Assembly (NCBI RefSeq): GCF_032337135.1
Contig: NZ_JAVXZZ010000001.1
Location: 930,001 to 994,000 of the forward strand
Direction: 5' to 3'
DNA length: 64,000 nucleotides
From: Allorhodoferax sp032337135
GTDB taxonomy: Bacteria; Pseudomonadota; Gammaproteobacteria; Burkholderiales; Burkholderiaceae_C
Shown piece after piece: positions 47,686-56,526 of the stretch. The translations under genes and the position numbers were made by a program. The notes beneath the pieces were generated by a model. The model was not told the DNA's origin and did no database searches. It saw only the letters and a program-made list of their open reading frames with translations. How positions within the stretch are numbered: position 1 is the first letter of the stretch; each line of letters begins with the position of its first letter.

Positions 47686-48420
47686 CTATCCTTCCGTCGT
47701 CACGCGGTCCCGCCGGAAATGCTCCAGCGCCAGACAAGCCAGAACCGCCGACCCGATGGCGACCAGTATGTTGAGCTTGAGAGGCAAGGCAAAAACCGCA
47801 ACGGCCGCCGCACCGGCGACAGCTGCCGATATCCAGCGCAGCCGTGTGGTTGCCAGCGAACACAGCATGCCCACCAGGGCCAGCACCCCCGCAAAACCCA
47901 GCCCCCACGCGGTGGGAATGAGGTTGGCCAACACGATGCCGATGACACTGCAGACAGTCCAGCTAGCCCAGTTCACCGAACCGTTGCCGGCCAGGTAAGC
48001 CATCTGCGCCTTGCGGTCTTCTTCGCCATGCCCCGGAGTCGGAAAGTGCTTCACAAACAGCACGTACGTGAGATCAGCCGTGAAATACCCGGTTACCAGA
48101 CGCTGCCAGCGTGGCAGGTGCATCACGTAGTGACGCATGTGGGCACTGAACACCACGAAACGCAGGTTCACACAGAAGGCAGTCGCCAGGATCACCCATA
48201 CGGGAGCACCGCCCATGATCAGGGGAATGGCAGCCAGCTGGGAGCTGCCCGCAAACACGGTAAGGGCCATGGCCAGGGATAGCCATACGCCCATACCGGA
48301 CTTGACCATCGCAACCCCGGTCATCAGACCCCAGGCGGCGATACCCGGCGCCACCGCCGCCATGTCCTTGGCACCGGCCGCAAAGGCCGGGTGCCGCCTG
48401 AGTCCGGGCAGGAAGAACAC
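47686..48420 (-). CDS. azlC: AzlC family branched-chain amino acid exporter
   Basis: A 244-residue membrane protein with several hydrophobic helices and the AzlC signature segments GVAMVKSGMGVW, TVFAGSSQLA and FCVNLRFVVFSAHM. It is the large subunit of the AzlCD exporter. It starts with GTG at 48420, three bases after the fmt stop, so it may be read from the def-fmt transcript. An internal ATG start would cut into the first helix. Confidence 0.88.
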   Translation of the reverse strand: MFFLPGLRRHPAFAAGAKDMAAVAPGIAAWGLMTGVAMVKSGMGVWLSLAMALTVFAGSSQLAAIPLIMGGAPVWVILATAFCVNLRFVVFSAHMRHYVMHLPRWQRLVTGYFTADLTYVLFVKHFPTPGHGEEDRKAQMAYLAGNGSVNWASWTVCSVIGIVLANLIPTAWGLGFAGVLALVGMLCSLATTRLRWISAAVAGAAAVAVFALPLKLNILVAIGSAVLACLALEHFRRDRVTTEG

Positions 48421-48423
48421 GCG

Positions 48424-49410
48424 TCAGGTTCCCACCTGGTGCGGGGAAAAGCACATGCCGACCTCCAATGGGAAACCGCGCAGGAATTCTGCGGCCCCCA
48501 GGCGTTTCCCGCCGGCACGTTGCAACTCCACCAGCGTCGCTACGGAATTCATAGCTGCTACCACAATACCTTCGCGGGATAGCGCCAAAATCTGGCCTGG
48601 TGTGGCGCCAACCGGTGGCAATTGACCGGGATCGTGCTGCGCCGCCCACACTTTGATGACCTCCGTGTCCATCTGAGCCGTGGCGCAGGGGAAGGGATCA
48701 AACGCCCGGACCTTGCGCACGATCGTGGCGGCATCTTGGGTCCAATCGATCGCAGCTTCCTGCTTTTCGACCTTGTGCGCGTAGGTCACGCCGGTGCTGG
48801 GTTGCTTTACCCGGATCCACGTCCCGGCCTGGGCCAAGGCCCGGACCACCATGTCGGCCCCGAGGGCGGCAACTTTGTCATGCAGGCTGGCGGTGGTATC
48901 GCTGGGCTCGATCGCCAGGCTCTGGCGCAAGAGCATGTCCCCCGTGTCCAAGCCCGCGTCCATCTGCATGATGGTCACTCCGGTCTCAGCGTCGCCGGCT
49001 TCGATGGCACGGTGGATCGGCGCTGCGCCACGCCAACGCGGCAGCAGCGAGCCATGGATATTGATGCAGCCATGCTTGCCCGGCCGCTCCATGGCATCGA
49101 GCACCCACTGGGGCAGGATCAGGCCGTAGGCAGCCACCACCATGACATCCGCCTGTGCCGCTTCAATCGCCTGGCGCGCCTGCGCCGCGTCGTCTGGGAA
49201 CTTGCCGTCGAGCCGCAGGCTGCGAGGCTGGGACACGGACAAGGCATGGGCCAACGCATACTGCTTCACGGCTGACGCCTGCAGCTTCATGCCGCGGCCG
49301 GCAGGCCGATCGGGCTGCGTCAGTACCAGTGCGATATCGTGACCTGCCTGGTGAATTTTCTCCAAGGCAACGCGGGCGAACTCCGGGGTGCCGGCAAAGA
49401 TCACCTTCAC
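48424..49410 (-). CDS. fmt: methionyl-tRNA formyltransferase
   Basis: It formylates initiator Met-tRNA using 10-formyl-THF. The protein has 328 residues: a formyltransferase domain with VIFAGTPEFA, NIHGSLLPRWRGAAP and MDAGLDTGDM, and a C-terminal OB-like domain. It overlaps def by 4 bases in the usual def-fmt order. A 17-nt palindrome (48539-48555) lies in frame near the C-terminus and encodes AMNSVA, in a place where homologues have an unrelated short segment of the same length. Confidence 0.96.
   Translation of the reverse strand: MKVIFAGTPEFARVALEKIHQAGHDIALVLTQPDRPAGRGMKLQASAVKQYALAHALSVSQPRSLRLDGKFPDDAAQARQAIEAAQADVMVVAAYGLILPQWVLDAMERPGKHGCINIHGSLLPRWRGAAPIHRAIEAGDAETGVTIMQMDAGLDTGDMLLRQSLAIEPSDTTASLHDKVAALGADMVVRALAQAGTWIRVKQPSTGVTYAHKVEKQEAAIDWTQDAATIVRKVRAFDPFPCATAQMDTEVIKVWAAQHDPGQLPPVGATPGQILALSREGIVVAAMNSVATLVELQRAGGKRLGAAEFLRGFPLEVGMCFSPHQVGT
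48539..48555. repeat. 17-nt palindrome copy 6 (inside fmt)
   Basis: GCTACGGAATTCATAGC. Read on the fmt strand, in phase, it gives A-M-N-S-V-A. Aligned with Fmt proteins the region needs no gap, so the repeat replaced rather than lengthened the protein. Confidence 0.75.
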
Positions 49411-49916
49411 CGAAGGGCCTCGCGCTGGGCCTTGATCATCTTGGTTTTGATGCGGTTGCGCTTGAGTGGAGAGAGGTATTCGACAAACACCTTGCCCATC
49501 AGGTGATCCATTTCGTGCTGGATGCAGACCGCCAGCAAGCCATCCGCCTGGACGGTATGGGTTTCGCCCTTGGCATTGAGCGCCTGCACCTTCACTTCGT
49601 CGTGCCTGACCACGCCATCGTAGATACCCGGCACCGACAGACAGCCCTCCTCGTTCAGATGCGTGGCCTCACTGGTCCAAACCAGTTCCGGATTGATCAG
49701 CACCAATGGTTGATCACGCTCCTCGGACACATCGATCACGATGACGCGCTCATGCACGTCTATCTGCGTCGCTGCTAGTCCAATCCCCTTGGCGTCGTAC
49801 ATGGTTTCCAGCATGTCAGCTACCAGGGTTTGGATGCGTGCATCCACCTGCACGACTGGCTTGGCAACCTTGGTCAGGCGGGGGTCTGGATAACAAAGAA
49901 TCGGGAGTAATGCCAT
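49407..49916 (-). CDS. def: peptide deformylase
   Basis: A metalloenzyme that removes the formyl group from new proteins. The 169-residue form has all three motifs: GIGLAATQ (44-51), EGCLSVPG (90-97, Cys92) and QHEMDHLMG (133-141, His134 and His138 with Glu135). The ATG at 49916 starts MALLPILCYPDPRL as in homologues. It overlaps fmt by 4 bases. The divergent LysM gene starts 145 bases away; the shared region is A/T-rich in its middle. Confidence 0.96.
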   Translation of the reverse strand: MALLPILCYPDPRLTKVAKPVVQVDARIQTLVADMLETMYDAKGIGLAATQIDVHERVIVIDVSEERDQPLVLINPELVWTSEATHLNEEGCLSVPGIYDGVVRHDEVKVQALNAKGETHTVQADGLLAVCIQHEMDHLMGKVFVEYLSPLKRNRIKTKMIKAQREALR

Positions 49917-50060
49917 GGTCTCATTCGGTTGCAAGTGGGTATTTTCGCCACTTTTACCTTTTCTCACATGCACATCATTCTAAAAACGTTGCCGAATCAA
50001 GGGCTTGGGCGCACAATCGCGCGTAAATTGTCAAGTCACACCCTGGAACCATAAGCCCCC

Positions 50061-51275
50061 ATGACGACTTCTATGACGGCGAAATCCACCGCCCTGCACA
50101 GCGCCATTGCCGCCGCCATCGCTGCCGCAGCTGTGGCAGGGACAGCCCCGGCCGACGCGCAGAACTACCCGATTACCAATGCGCAGCGCGCTACGGCGAA
50201 CGAAGTGGCACAGCGCGGTGTCCCCTTGAGTGAATTGGCGGCCAATGCACCCGACAGCTACACCATCAAGTCCGGTGACACGCTGTGGGCTATTTCAAGC
50301 ATGTACCTCAAGAGCCCATGGCGTTGGCCGGAGCTATGGGGCATGAACCTCTCTGACATTAAGAATCCTCACCGCATCTACCCAGGGCAGGTACTGCTGC
50401 TGGAACGCAAGGATGGTGTTGCCCGACTGCGCTTGGCCAACCCCGTCGCTACGTCCGACGACACCGAGACGGTTCGGGTGTCGCCCCGCACGCGTATCGA
50501 ACCCCTTGCGGCGAACGCTTTGCCAACGCTCAAGTCCAGCGTCATCGAAGCGTTCTTGGCCGAACCCATGATCCTGGATGCTGAAACCTTGCAAAGTGCC
50601 CCACGCATCGTTGCCACGCAGGAAAACCGGGTACTCCTGAGCCGTGGCGACCGCGCCTATGCCCGTGGCGCTGGCTTGCTGCCGGAAGCCGTTGGTTCGG
50701 AATTCCGCGTGTTCCGTGACGCCACCCCCATGAAAGACCCGGACAGCGGTGAAGTTCTGGGTTACGAGGCACAGTATGTCGGCAAAGCCGTGCTGGCACG
50801 CGCTGAAGGTTCCAGCGAAGTTCGCGAGTCCAGCGGCGACCCCAAGTCGGCCGTCGTACCTGCGACGATCGACATCGTCGGAGCAAAGGGCGAGATGCGC
50901 ATCAGCGACCGCCTGCTGCCCGAACCGCCACGCGCGCTGGTGACCTACACCCCGCGCGCCGTGCCCCGTGACATGACCGGACGCATCATGTCCGTCTATG
51001 GCAGCGCGGTGGTGAACGCGTCGCAGAATCAGGTGGTGTCGATCAACCGCGGGCAACGCGATGGCGTGGAGTCTGGGCATGTATTCGCCATACTCAAGGA
51101 CGGGGCACGGGCTGTGGACAAGACCGACCCTTCGCGCACTCTGATGAAGCTGCCCAATGAGCGCACGGGGTTGCTGATGGTGTTCAAGACCTTTGACCGT
51201 ATGTCGTACGCACTGATCCTCGAGATTACCGACGGCGTCCGCGTCGGGGACCGCCTGACCAGCCCTTCCCCTTGA
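50061..51275 (+). CDS. exported LysM domain protein
   Basis: A 404-residue periplasmic or wall-associated protein. It has a signal peptide (about 1-33) ending near ADAQ. A LysM domain (about 67-113) with YTIKSGDTLWAI and YPGQVLLL should bind peptidoglycan. The remaining 290 residues have no recognised domain. In many betaproteobacteria a LysM protein stands between def and dprA, as here; its specific role is not established. It lies four bases before dprA, so the two are probably co-transcribed. Confidence 0.9.
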   Translation: MTTSMTAKSTALHSAIAAAIAAAAVAGTAPADAQNYPITNAQRATANEVAQRGVPLSELAANAPDSYTIKSGDTLWAISSMYLKSPWRWPELWGMNLSDIKNPHRIYPGQVLLLERKDGVARLRLANPVATSDDTETVRVSPRTRIEPLAANALPTLKSSVIEAFLAEPMILDAETLQSAPRIVATQENRVLLSRGDRAYARGAGLLPEAVGSEFRVFRDATPMKDPDSGEVLGYEAQYVGKAVLARAEGSSEVRESSGDPKSAVVPATIDIVGAKGEMRISDRLLPEPPRALVTYTPRAVPRDMTGRIMSVYGSAVVNASQNQVVSINRGQRDGVESGHVFAILKDGARAVDKTDPSRTLMKLPNERTGLLMVFKTFDRMSYALILEITDGVRVGDRLTSPSP

Positions 51276-51279
51276 CACC

Positions 51280-52416
51280 GTGGATCGCGAGGAGCTGCGC
51301 GACTGGCTGCGTCTGAGCAGCGCGCAAGGCATCGGCCCGTCATCAGCGCACAGGATTCTTGCAACCCTCGGATTGCCTTCCGAGGTATTTCGACAGGATC
51401 ACAGGGCCCTGACTCAGGTGCTCGGAGCAGATCTGGCGGATGCGCTGCTGGCGCCCCAACCCTCACTTCCGGAGCTGCTTGACAGGACTTGGCAATGGCT
51501 GGAGTCTGGCATGGGGACCTGCCGGATCATGTCACTTGGCGACCCCTTATACCCTCCGGCACTTCTGGAGATTCCCGACCCGCCCCTGCTGCTGTATGGC
51601 ATGGGGCCGGTCGACAGTTGGCATCCTGCCCTCTGGAGGCGCCATGCGCTGGCGATCGTCGGGAGTCGCAACCCCACCCCCCAGGGCAGTCGCAATGCCC
51701 ATCAGTTTGCTCTTGAATTGGCGTCACAGGATGTGGTCGTCGTGTCGGGTTTGGCGTTGGGGATTGATGGCGCGGCCCATGAAGGCGCGCTTTGCGCCGC
51801 ACGCCCGGGAGTGAACACCATTGCGGTGGTCGGCACGGGTCTGGACCGCGTCTATCCCGCCCGCCACCGGGATCTGGCCCGGCGCATTGCGCAGCGAGGT
51901 ATCCTGCTCAGCGAATACCCCTTGGGCACGCCACCGCTCCCCCACCACTTCCCGCAACGCAACCGCATCCTTTGCGGTCTGGCAGAAGGCACACTGGTGG
52001 TCGAGGCGGCCCTTCAGTCCGGCTCGCTGATCACCGCCCGTCTGAGTGCCGAGCAGGGCAAGGAGGTATTTGCGATCCCCGGGCCCATCCATTCCCCCTT
52101 GTCCAAAGGCTGCCATGCTCTCATACGCCAAGGCGCCAAGCTGGTGGAAACGACGCAGGACATCTTCGAGGAATTTCGACATTGGTCGGCCGTACCTGCG
52201 CCGCCTGCAGTCGCACAGAAGGCTGACTGCGGCGTTGACCGATCCGACTGTCCAGTCCTGGCGGCGCTGGGGCATGAGCCCTCCAACCTGGACCAACTGC
52301 AGGCACGAACTGGCTGGCCCATACCCGATTTGCAGGTGCGCCTGATGGAGCTGGAGTTGCTCGCATTGGTGGCAAGGCTTCCTGGCGGTAGCTTTGAGCG
52401 CATCCACCGCGCCTGA
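51280..52416 (+). CDS. dprA: DNA-processing protein DprA
   Basis: DprA loads RecA onto incoming single-stranded DNA during natural transformation. The 378-residue protein has a SAM-like N-terminal part, the Rossmann-like core with AIVGSRNPTPQG and VVSGLALGIDGAAH, and a C-terminal winged helix with EPSNLDQLQARTG. The start is GTG at 51280, four bases after the LysM gene. It is followed by smg, a conserved order in this group. Confidence 0.95.
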   Translation: MDREELRDWLRLSSAQGIGPSSAHRILATLGLPSEVFRQDHRALTQVLGADLADALLAPQPSLPELLDRTWQWLESGMGTCRIMSLGDPLYPPALLEIPDPPLLLYGMGPVDSWHPALWRRHALAIVGSRNPTPQGSRNAHQFALELASQDVVVVSGLALGIDGAAHEGALCAARPGVNTIAVVGTGLDRVYPARHRDLARRIAQRGILLSEYPLGTPPLPHHFPQRNRILCGLAEGTLVVEAALQSGSLITARLSAEQGKEVFAIPGPIHSPLSKGCHALIRQGAKLVETTQDIFEEFRHWSAVPAPPAVAQKADCGVDRSDCPVLAALGHEPSNLDQLQARTGWPIPDLQVRLMELELLALVARLPGGSFERIHRA

Positions 52417-52500
52417 CGGCAAGGTCGGCTTGATCGCCGGAAAAGCGCCGCAGTTCCGACCAGGGCCGTTTGCTCTCCGCTTCGGCGCTATAGTGACCCC

Positions 52501-52968
52501 ATGTTTGACGTGCTTGCCTTTGTTTACCAGAACTATGCAGCAGGTGACTTCTGTCCAGAAGTCCATAGCCTGCAACGCAAACTCAGTGCGGTCGGCTTTG
52601 ATTCCGATGAGATCCGCGACGCGGTGCGTTGGATCTCCGGGCTGTCGTGCGCGAAGGATGCGGCACAACACCAGCAGGCGTTGCGCCCCCCCCATCCCTG
52701 GAGCCTGCGTGTCTATTTGCCTTCTGAATATCGGAAACTCGGTTCGCGCAGCATCGGTTTTCTGAGTTTTCTGGAATCCTGTGGTGTCCTGAGCACGGCC
52801 ATGCGCGAAGTCATCGTCGACCGCAGCATGGCGGCCCCTGGGTCCCCCGTATCCCTGGATGACTTCAAGCTGATCGTGTTGATGGTGTTCTGGAGCTTCA
52901 ACCAGGTACCGGACGCATTGTTGCTGGACGAGCTCTGCGACAACGCTGAAGAGCGACTCGCGCATTGA
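52501..52968 (+). CDS. smg: Smg family protein (DUF494)
   Basis: A 155-residue protein of the Smg/DUF494 family, recognised by MFDVLAFVYQNY at the start and by LDDFKLIVLMVFWSF near the end. Function is not known. In many betaproteobacteria topA follows smg; here the convergent DUF1631 gene follows instead. A run of eight C (52686-52693) in frame is a possible slippage site, but the reading frame is intact. Confidence 0.9.
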   Translation: MFDVLAFVYQNYAAGDFCPEVHSLQRKLSAVGFDSDEIRDAVRWISGLSCAKDAAQHQQALRPPHPWSLRVYLPSEYRKLGSRSIGFLSFLESCGVLSTAMREVIVDRSMAAPGSPVSLDDFKLIVLMVFWSFNQVPDALLLDELCDNAEERLAH

Positions 52969-52998
52969 CGGGTTTACCGCCAACGATCCGGCACGCCG

Positions 52999-55542
52999 TC
53001 AACTGCTCACACGTTCCGGGTTGGCCTCTAGCTTGTTGAGCGCGTCCCGTGTCGCACGCACGGTCAACGCCTCGTCTTCCTGCGGCTCCAGCAGTCCAGC
53101 CTGCAGATAAGCTGCCAAGCGCCCGGCCTGGATCAGGAATGCCCGACCGGTCACCGCCGCGAACAGATTCAGGTGTTTGCGTTCACTGCGCCAGACCAGC
53201 TGCAACGAAATTTTCTGCTTGTTGTGGTCCAGCGTATACCAGCTACCCACCTGCAACTCTTGCGCCCAAGCCATCATCGCGGCGGTAGGTTTGGAGCCAC
53301 CATTGGTGATGACCTCCAGACCGGACGCATCCATCCCAAGCATCATTTCGATGCTTTCCGCATCCAGCGGCAAATCGCCCACGCCATCTTCGCTGATGAA
53401 CTCTTCCAGGTTGCCCAATCGCTGCGCGAGGGCATCGATCTTGCCCTGCTCGATCGCTTGGGTCTTCGAGAGAAATGCATCCTGCAAGGTATCGCTAACC
53501 GACTTGATGTGGGCATCCTGCTCGGATGGTGGCACACCGAGCAATGTCATTCCCGATCGCAGGCGCAGCAGCAGATTGGGAAGCTCCTGGATCACCTTCG
53601 CACGATCGGTGCGGTTGGGTTTGGCGCTGGCTGACCAAATCAGGTCACTGGCCGTCTTCTTCAGCGTGATGGTATCGGCGTGCTTGGGGCCTCTGCGTAC
53701 AGCAGCGACGGCCAGTACCTCCGCCCAGACCTTGAACAGGAAGGAGCGAATTTCATCGCGCACCGGCATGTCACGCAACAGGTTACGCATTTCGATGGTG
53801 AACTGGATGGCCAGGGTTTCCTTCTGCTCCACCTGCTGCGCCACGCTCATGACCTGCTTGGGTGCGCCCTTTTCGGTGAGGAACTTCTCCAGGAACTTCT
53901 GGAATTCGTCATACACCACTTGGTAGACCTTCTTGCCGGTCTCCGGGTACTGCTCAATGACCTGCACGATTCGCTTGATTTCCACCTCCATGGCAGTCCC
54001 GTGCCCACCGGCGGCATCAAAACCAAGCACCACGGAACCCATGCGATCGATCAGCATCCGTGCCGGATGGGTCGTCGTCCCCAGAAAGTCCGCGTCTTCC
54101 AGCGCAATCCGCAACACCGGCATCTGCAAACGAGCGATCCAGACCCGGATGCCTGGCGGAATGCGGTCCTCGGCAAGGATCGCCTGAAACATCAGGGCCA
54201 CGATCTCAATCGTCGCCTTTTCCCCTTTTGTCTCCGCCTTTTTCTTGAGCTCAGTGGTCTTTTCGCGCAGCTCGGTGGCCACCTGCGCCATCCCCACAGG
54301 GCTGTAGTCGACAAAACTGGCCCCAATGTTCTGCATCACAGGCCCCAGCGGTTGCTGGGCAATGGCTTGCATCAAGGCGGGGGAAGGCACCATGACCGCT
54401 TGCGCCCCAGGAGCCGCCACAATGTCGCCGCCCCCCTGGTTGATGAAGAAGCGTCGGATTTGCCCTATGACACCTTGCGCCCGAGCCCGCGCACGCGCCA
54501 GGGGCTGCGCCAGACCGTGGCCGGCGTCAGCGCCATAGTAGCTGGGAGCGGCACTGTTGGAGCCAGCCCCCCCCTGCCGCCAGAATGGCTGGGAATCCGT
54601 GGTCGGAACGGAATCTCCGCCGCCCCCGGCAGGCGCGCCGGTTGCGGGCCGGCTGAAGAATCCACCAGAGGGTGCTGCAGGTGCACCCTGGGCGCCGTAG
54701 CCCATTGCCCCCGCGTTCGCCGGCCCTGCACCCCACCCAGCAAGAGCGCCACCCTGTACTCCATAGCCTTGTGAGACACCACCGCCCATCGGAGCATTCG
54801 CATACCCGCCGTAGCCGTCCGGCTGCGAGGGAGCCCCATCGGGCGATGCCTGTGGCGCTGCCACCGGCGGCTGAGCGCGGCGTTCGATGCGTGGTCCGCG
54901 AATCCGATCCTTGAATTCGATCGTGGGCATGACTCCCTGCTGAATCAAGAGCGCATTGCCATTCTTGTAGGCGGTCTTCAGCGACGCCACCAAAATACCC
55001 TGCACTACGTCACTGACCATGGGCCAAGAATCGGCAGGCATTCCAGAGACGCCCCATTGCTCGACCATCTTGAGCACAGGCACATCGGGACGCAGGATAT
55101 CGAAGTCAGCCAGATCCTCGGCCCCTTCGAGAAACTTCACGCGCAGACGCAAATCGTCGAAATCGGCATTGACCTTTTCCATCACGGCCATGACCATGCG
55201 CGACGCGAGGATCTTGTTCTCGAATACCTCGGTCCCGACCAGCTCAAGACCCGCCGCATCCAGGCTGCCCAGATCCTTCTTCTTGCCGGTGGACGATTGC
55301 AGCTCTTCGCGCCAGGCCTTGGTCGTGTTGTCCTGCCAAACCGGGCGGCAGCGCTTGTAGGCCATCCAGACATCGCGGCGTGTCTGCGCTTCGCGCGCGT
55401 TGCTGGGTTCTTCCATCAAAGCCGTCAGACGCTCCAGCACGGCCCCTGCGATGTCCACCATGGCCTTGCCCAGCTCAGCCAAAAACCGCTCACGCACACT
55501 GCGCGCGAGCTGAAGCTGGGCCTGACTGGGTTGCACTGCCAT
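52999..55542 (-). CDS. DUF1631 family protein
   Basis: An 847-residue cytoplasmic protein of unknown function. N-terminal helical part (about 1-225); a disordered linker rich in Gly, Ala, Tyr, Pro and Ser (about 225-345, with many GYG-type turns); a second helical region (about 350-730); and a C-terminal beta-rich domain containing LQVGSWYTLDHNKQ, which resembles the PilZ-like end of DUF1631 proteins. It starts 16 bases after secF in the same direction and may be the last gene of yajC-secD-secF. The ATG at 55542 was chosen over an upstream in-frame ATG overlapping secF. Confidence 0.85.
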   Translation of the reverse strand: MAVQPSQAQLQLARSVRERFLAELGKAMVDIAGAVLERLTALMEEPSNAREAQTRRDVWMAYKRCRPVWQDNTTKAWREELQSSTGKKKDLGSLDAAGLELVGTEVFENKILASRMVMAVMEKVNADFDDLRLRVKFLEGAEDLADFDILRPDVPVLKMVEQWGVSGMPADSWPMVSDVVQGILVASLKTAYKNGNALLIQQGVMPTIEFKDRIRGPRIERRAQPPVAAPQASPDGAPSQPDGYGGYANAPMGGGVSQGYGVQGGALAGWGAGPANAGAMGYGAQGAPAAPSGGFFSRPATGAPAGGGGDSVPTTDSQPFWRQGGAGSNSAAPSYYGADAGHGLAQPLARARARAQGVIGQIRRFFINQGGGDIVAAPGAQAVMVPSPALMQAIAQQPLGPVMQNIGASFVDYSPVGMAQVATELREKTTELKKKAETKGEKATIEIVALMFQAILAEDRIPPGIRVWIARLQMPVLRIALEDADFLGTTTHPARMLIDRMGSVVLGFDAAGGHGTAMEVEIKRIVQVIEQYPETGKKVYQVVYDEFQKFLEKFLTEKGAPKQVMSVAQQVEQKETLAIQFTIEMRNLLRDMPVRDEIRSFLFKVWAEVLAVAAVRRGPKHADTITLKKTASDLIWSASAKPNRTDRAKVIQELPNLLLRLRSGMTLLGVPPSEQDAHIKSVSDTLQDAFLSKTQAIEQGKIDALAQRLGNLEEFISEDGVGDLPLDAESIEMMLGMDASGLEVITNGGSKPTAAMMAWAQELQVGSWYTLDHNKQKISLQLVWRSERKHLNLFAAVTGRAFLIQAGRLAAYLQAGLLEPQEDEALTVRATRDALNKLEANPERVSS

Positions 55543-55558
55543 GGTTGTTGACGTCCTT

Positions 55559-56512
55559 TCAGACCACCGCCCCCGCATTCGGGTCGCTCGGGTCCTCTTC
55601 TTTTTTTCCTGTTCCCTTGATCAGATCTTCACGGCGGATGCCTAACCACATGGCAATGGCTGCCGCCACAAAGACCGACGAATAAATGCCAAACAGAATG
55701 CCGATCGTCAGAGCCAATGCAAAGTAGTGCAAGGTAGCCCCGCCGAACAGCAGCATAGACAATACCATCAACTGGGTACTGCCGTGGGTAATGATAGTAC
55801 GGCTGATGGTTGAGGTGATCGCGTTGTCGATGATCTGCACCGTATCCATCTTGCGGTAGCGGCGGAAATTCTCACGAATCCGGTCAAAGATCACCACCGA
55901 CTCATTGACTGAGTAACCCAGCACGGCCAGCACAGCTGCCAGCACGGGCAGCGAGAACTCCCACTGGAAGAAGGCAAAGAAGCCCAGGATGATGATGACG
56001 TCGTGCAGGTTGGCAATGATGCCCGCCACGGCGTACTTCCATTCGAAACGAATGGCCAAGTAGACCATGATGCCTACTACGACGAAAGCCAGCGCCTTGA
56101 GACCATCGGCCGCCAACTCGTCACCCACTTGGGGGCCGACGAATTCGACGCGACGCAGATTGGCGCTTGGATCGGCCTGCTTCAGTTCCGCCAGGACACG
56201 TTCGCTTTGCTGACTGGAATTGCTGCCTTTTTGCACCGGCATGCGTATCAGCACATCCTGTGCAGTACCGAAGTTCTGCACTTGCACATCTGAAAAACCG
56301 AGCTTTCCGATGGCGTCACGGATGTTGGCAAGATCAGCAGGGTGGCTGTAGCTGACCTCCATCAGGGTCCCACCCGTGAACTCCACCGACAGGTGCAGAC
56401 CGCGGGAAAAGAGGAAAAAAACCGCGGCCAGGAACGTCACCAGCGACACGGCATTGAAGACCAATGCATGGCGCATGAACGGAATGTCGCGGCGGATTTT
56501 GAAGAATTCCAT
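55559..56512 (-). CDS. secF: Sec translocon accessory protein SecF
   Basis: SecF forms a complex with SecD that uses the proton gradient to help protein export. The protein has 317 residues, six membrane segments, the first periplasmic loop with FTGGTLMEVSY, and the family segment VLGYSVNESVVIFDRIREN. It lies 14 bases downstream of secD. DUF1631 begins 16 bases after its stop. Confidence 0.96.
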   Translation of the reverse strand: MEFFKIRRDIPFMRHALVFNAVSLVTFLAAVFFLFSRGLHLSVEFTGGTLMEVSYSHPADLANIRDAIGKLGFSDVQVQNFGTAQDVLIRMPVQKGSNSSQQSERVLAELKQADPSANLRRVEFVGPQVGDELAADGLKALAFVVVGIMVYLAIRFEWKYAVAGIIANLHDVIIILGFFAFFQWEFSLPVLAAVLAVLGYSVNESVVIFDRIRENFRRYRKMDTVQIIDNAITSTISRTIITHGSTQLMVLSMLLFGGATLHYFALALTIGILFGIYSSVFVAAAIAMWLGIRREDLIKGTGKKEEDPSDPNAGAVV

Positions 56513-56526
56513 GATCGCTTCTCGCT

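Noticed and set aside
52686..52693. A run of eight C in smg, a possible phase-variation tract; another at 8668-8675 in the GGDEF-EAL gene.
   Set aside because: Both reading frames are intact, the tracts are short, and the genes are not typical phase-variable surface functions.
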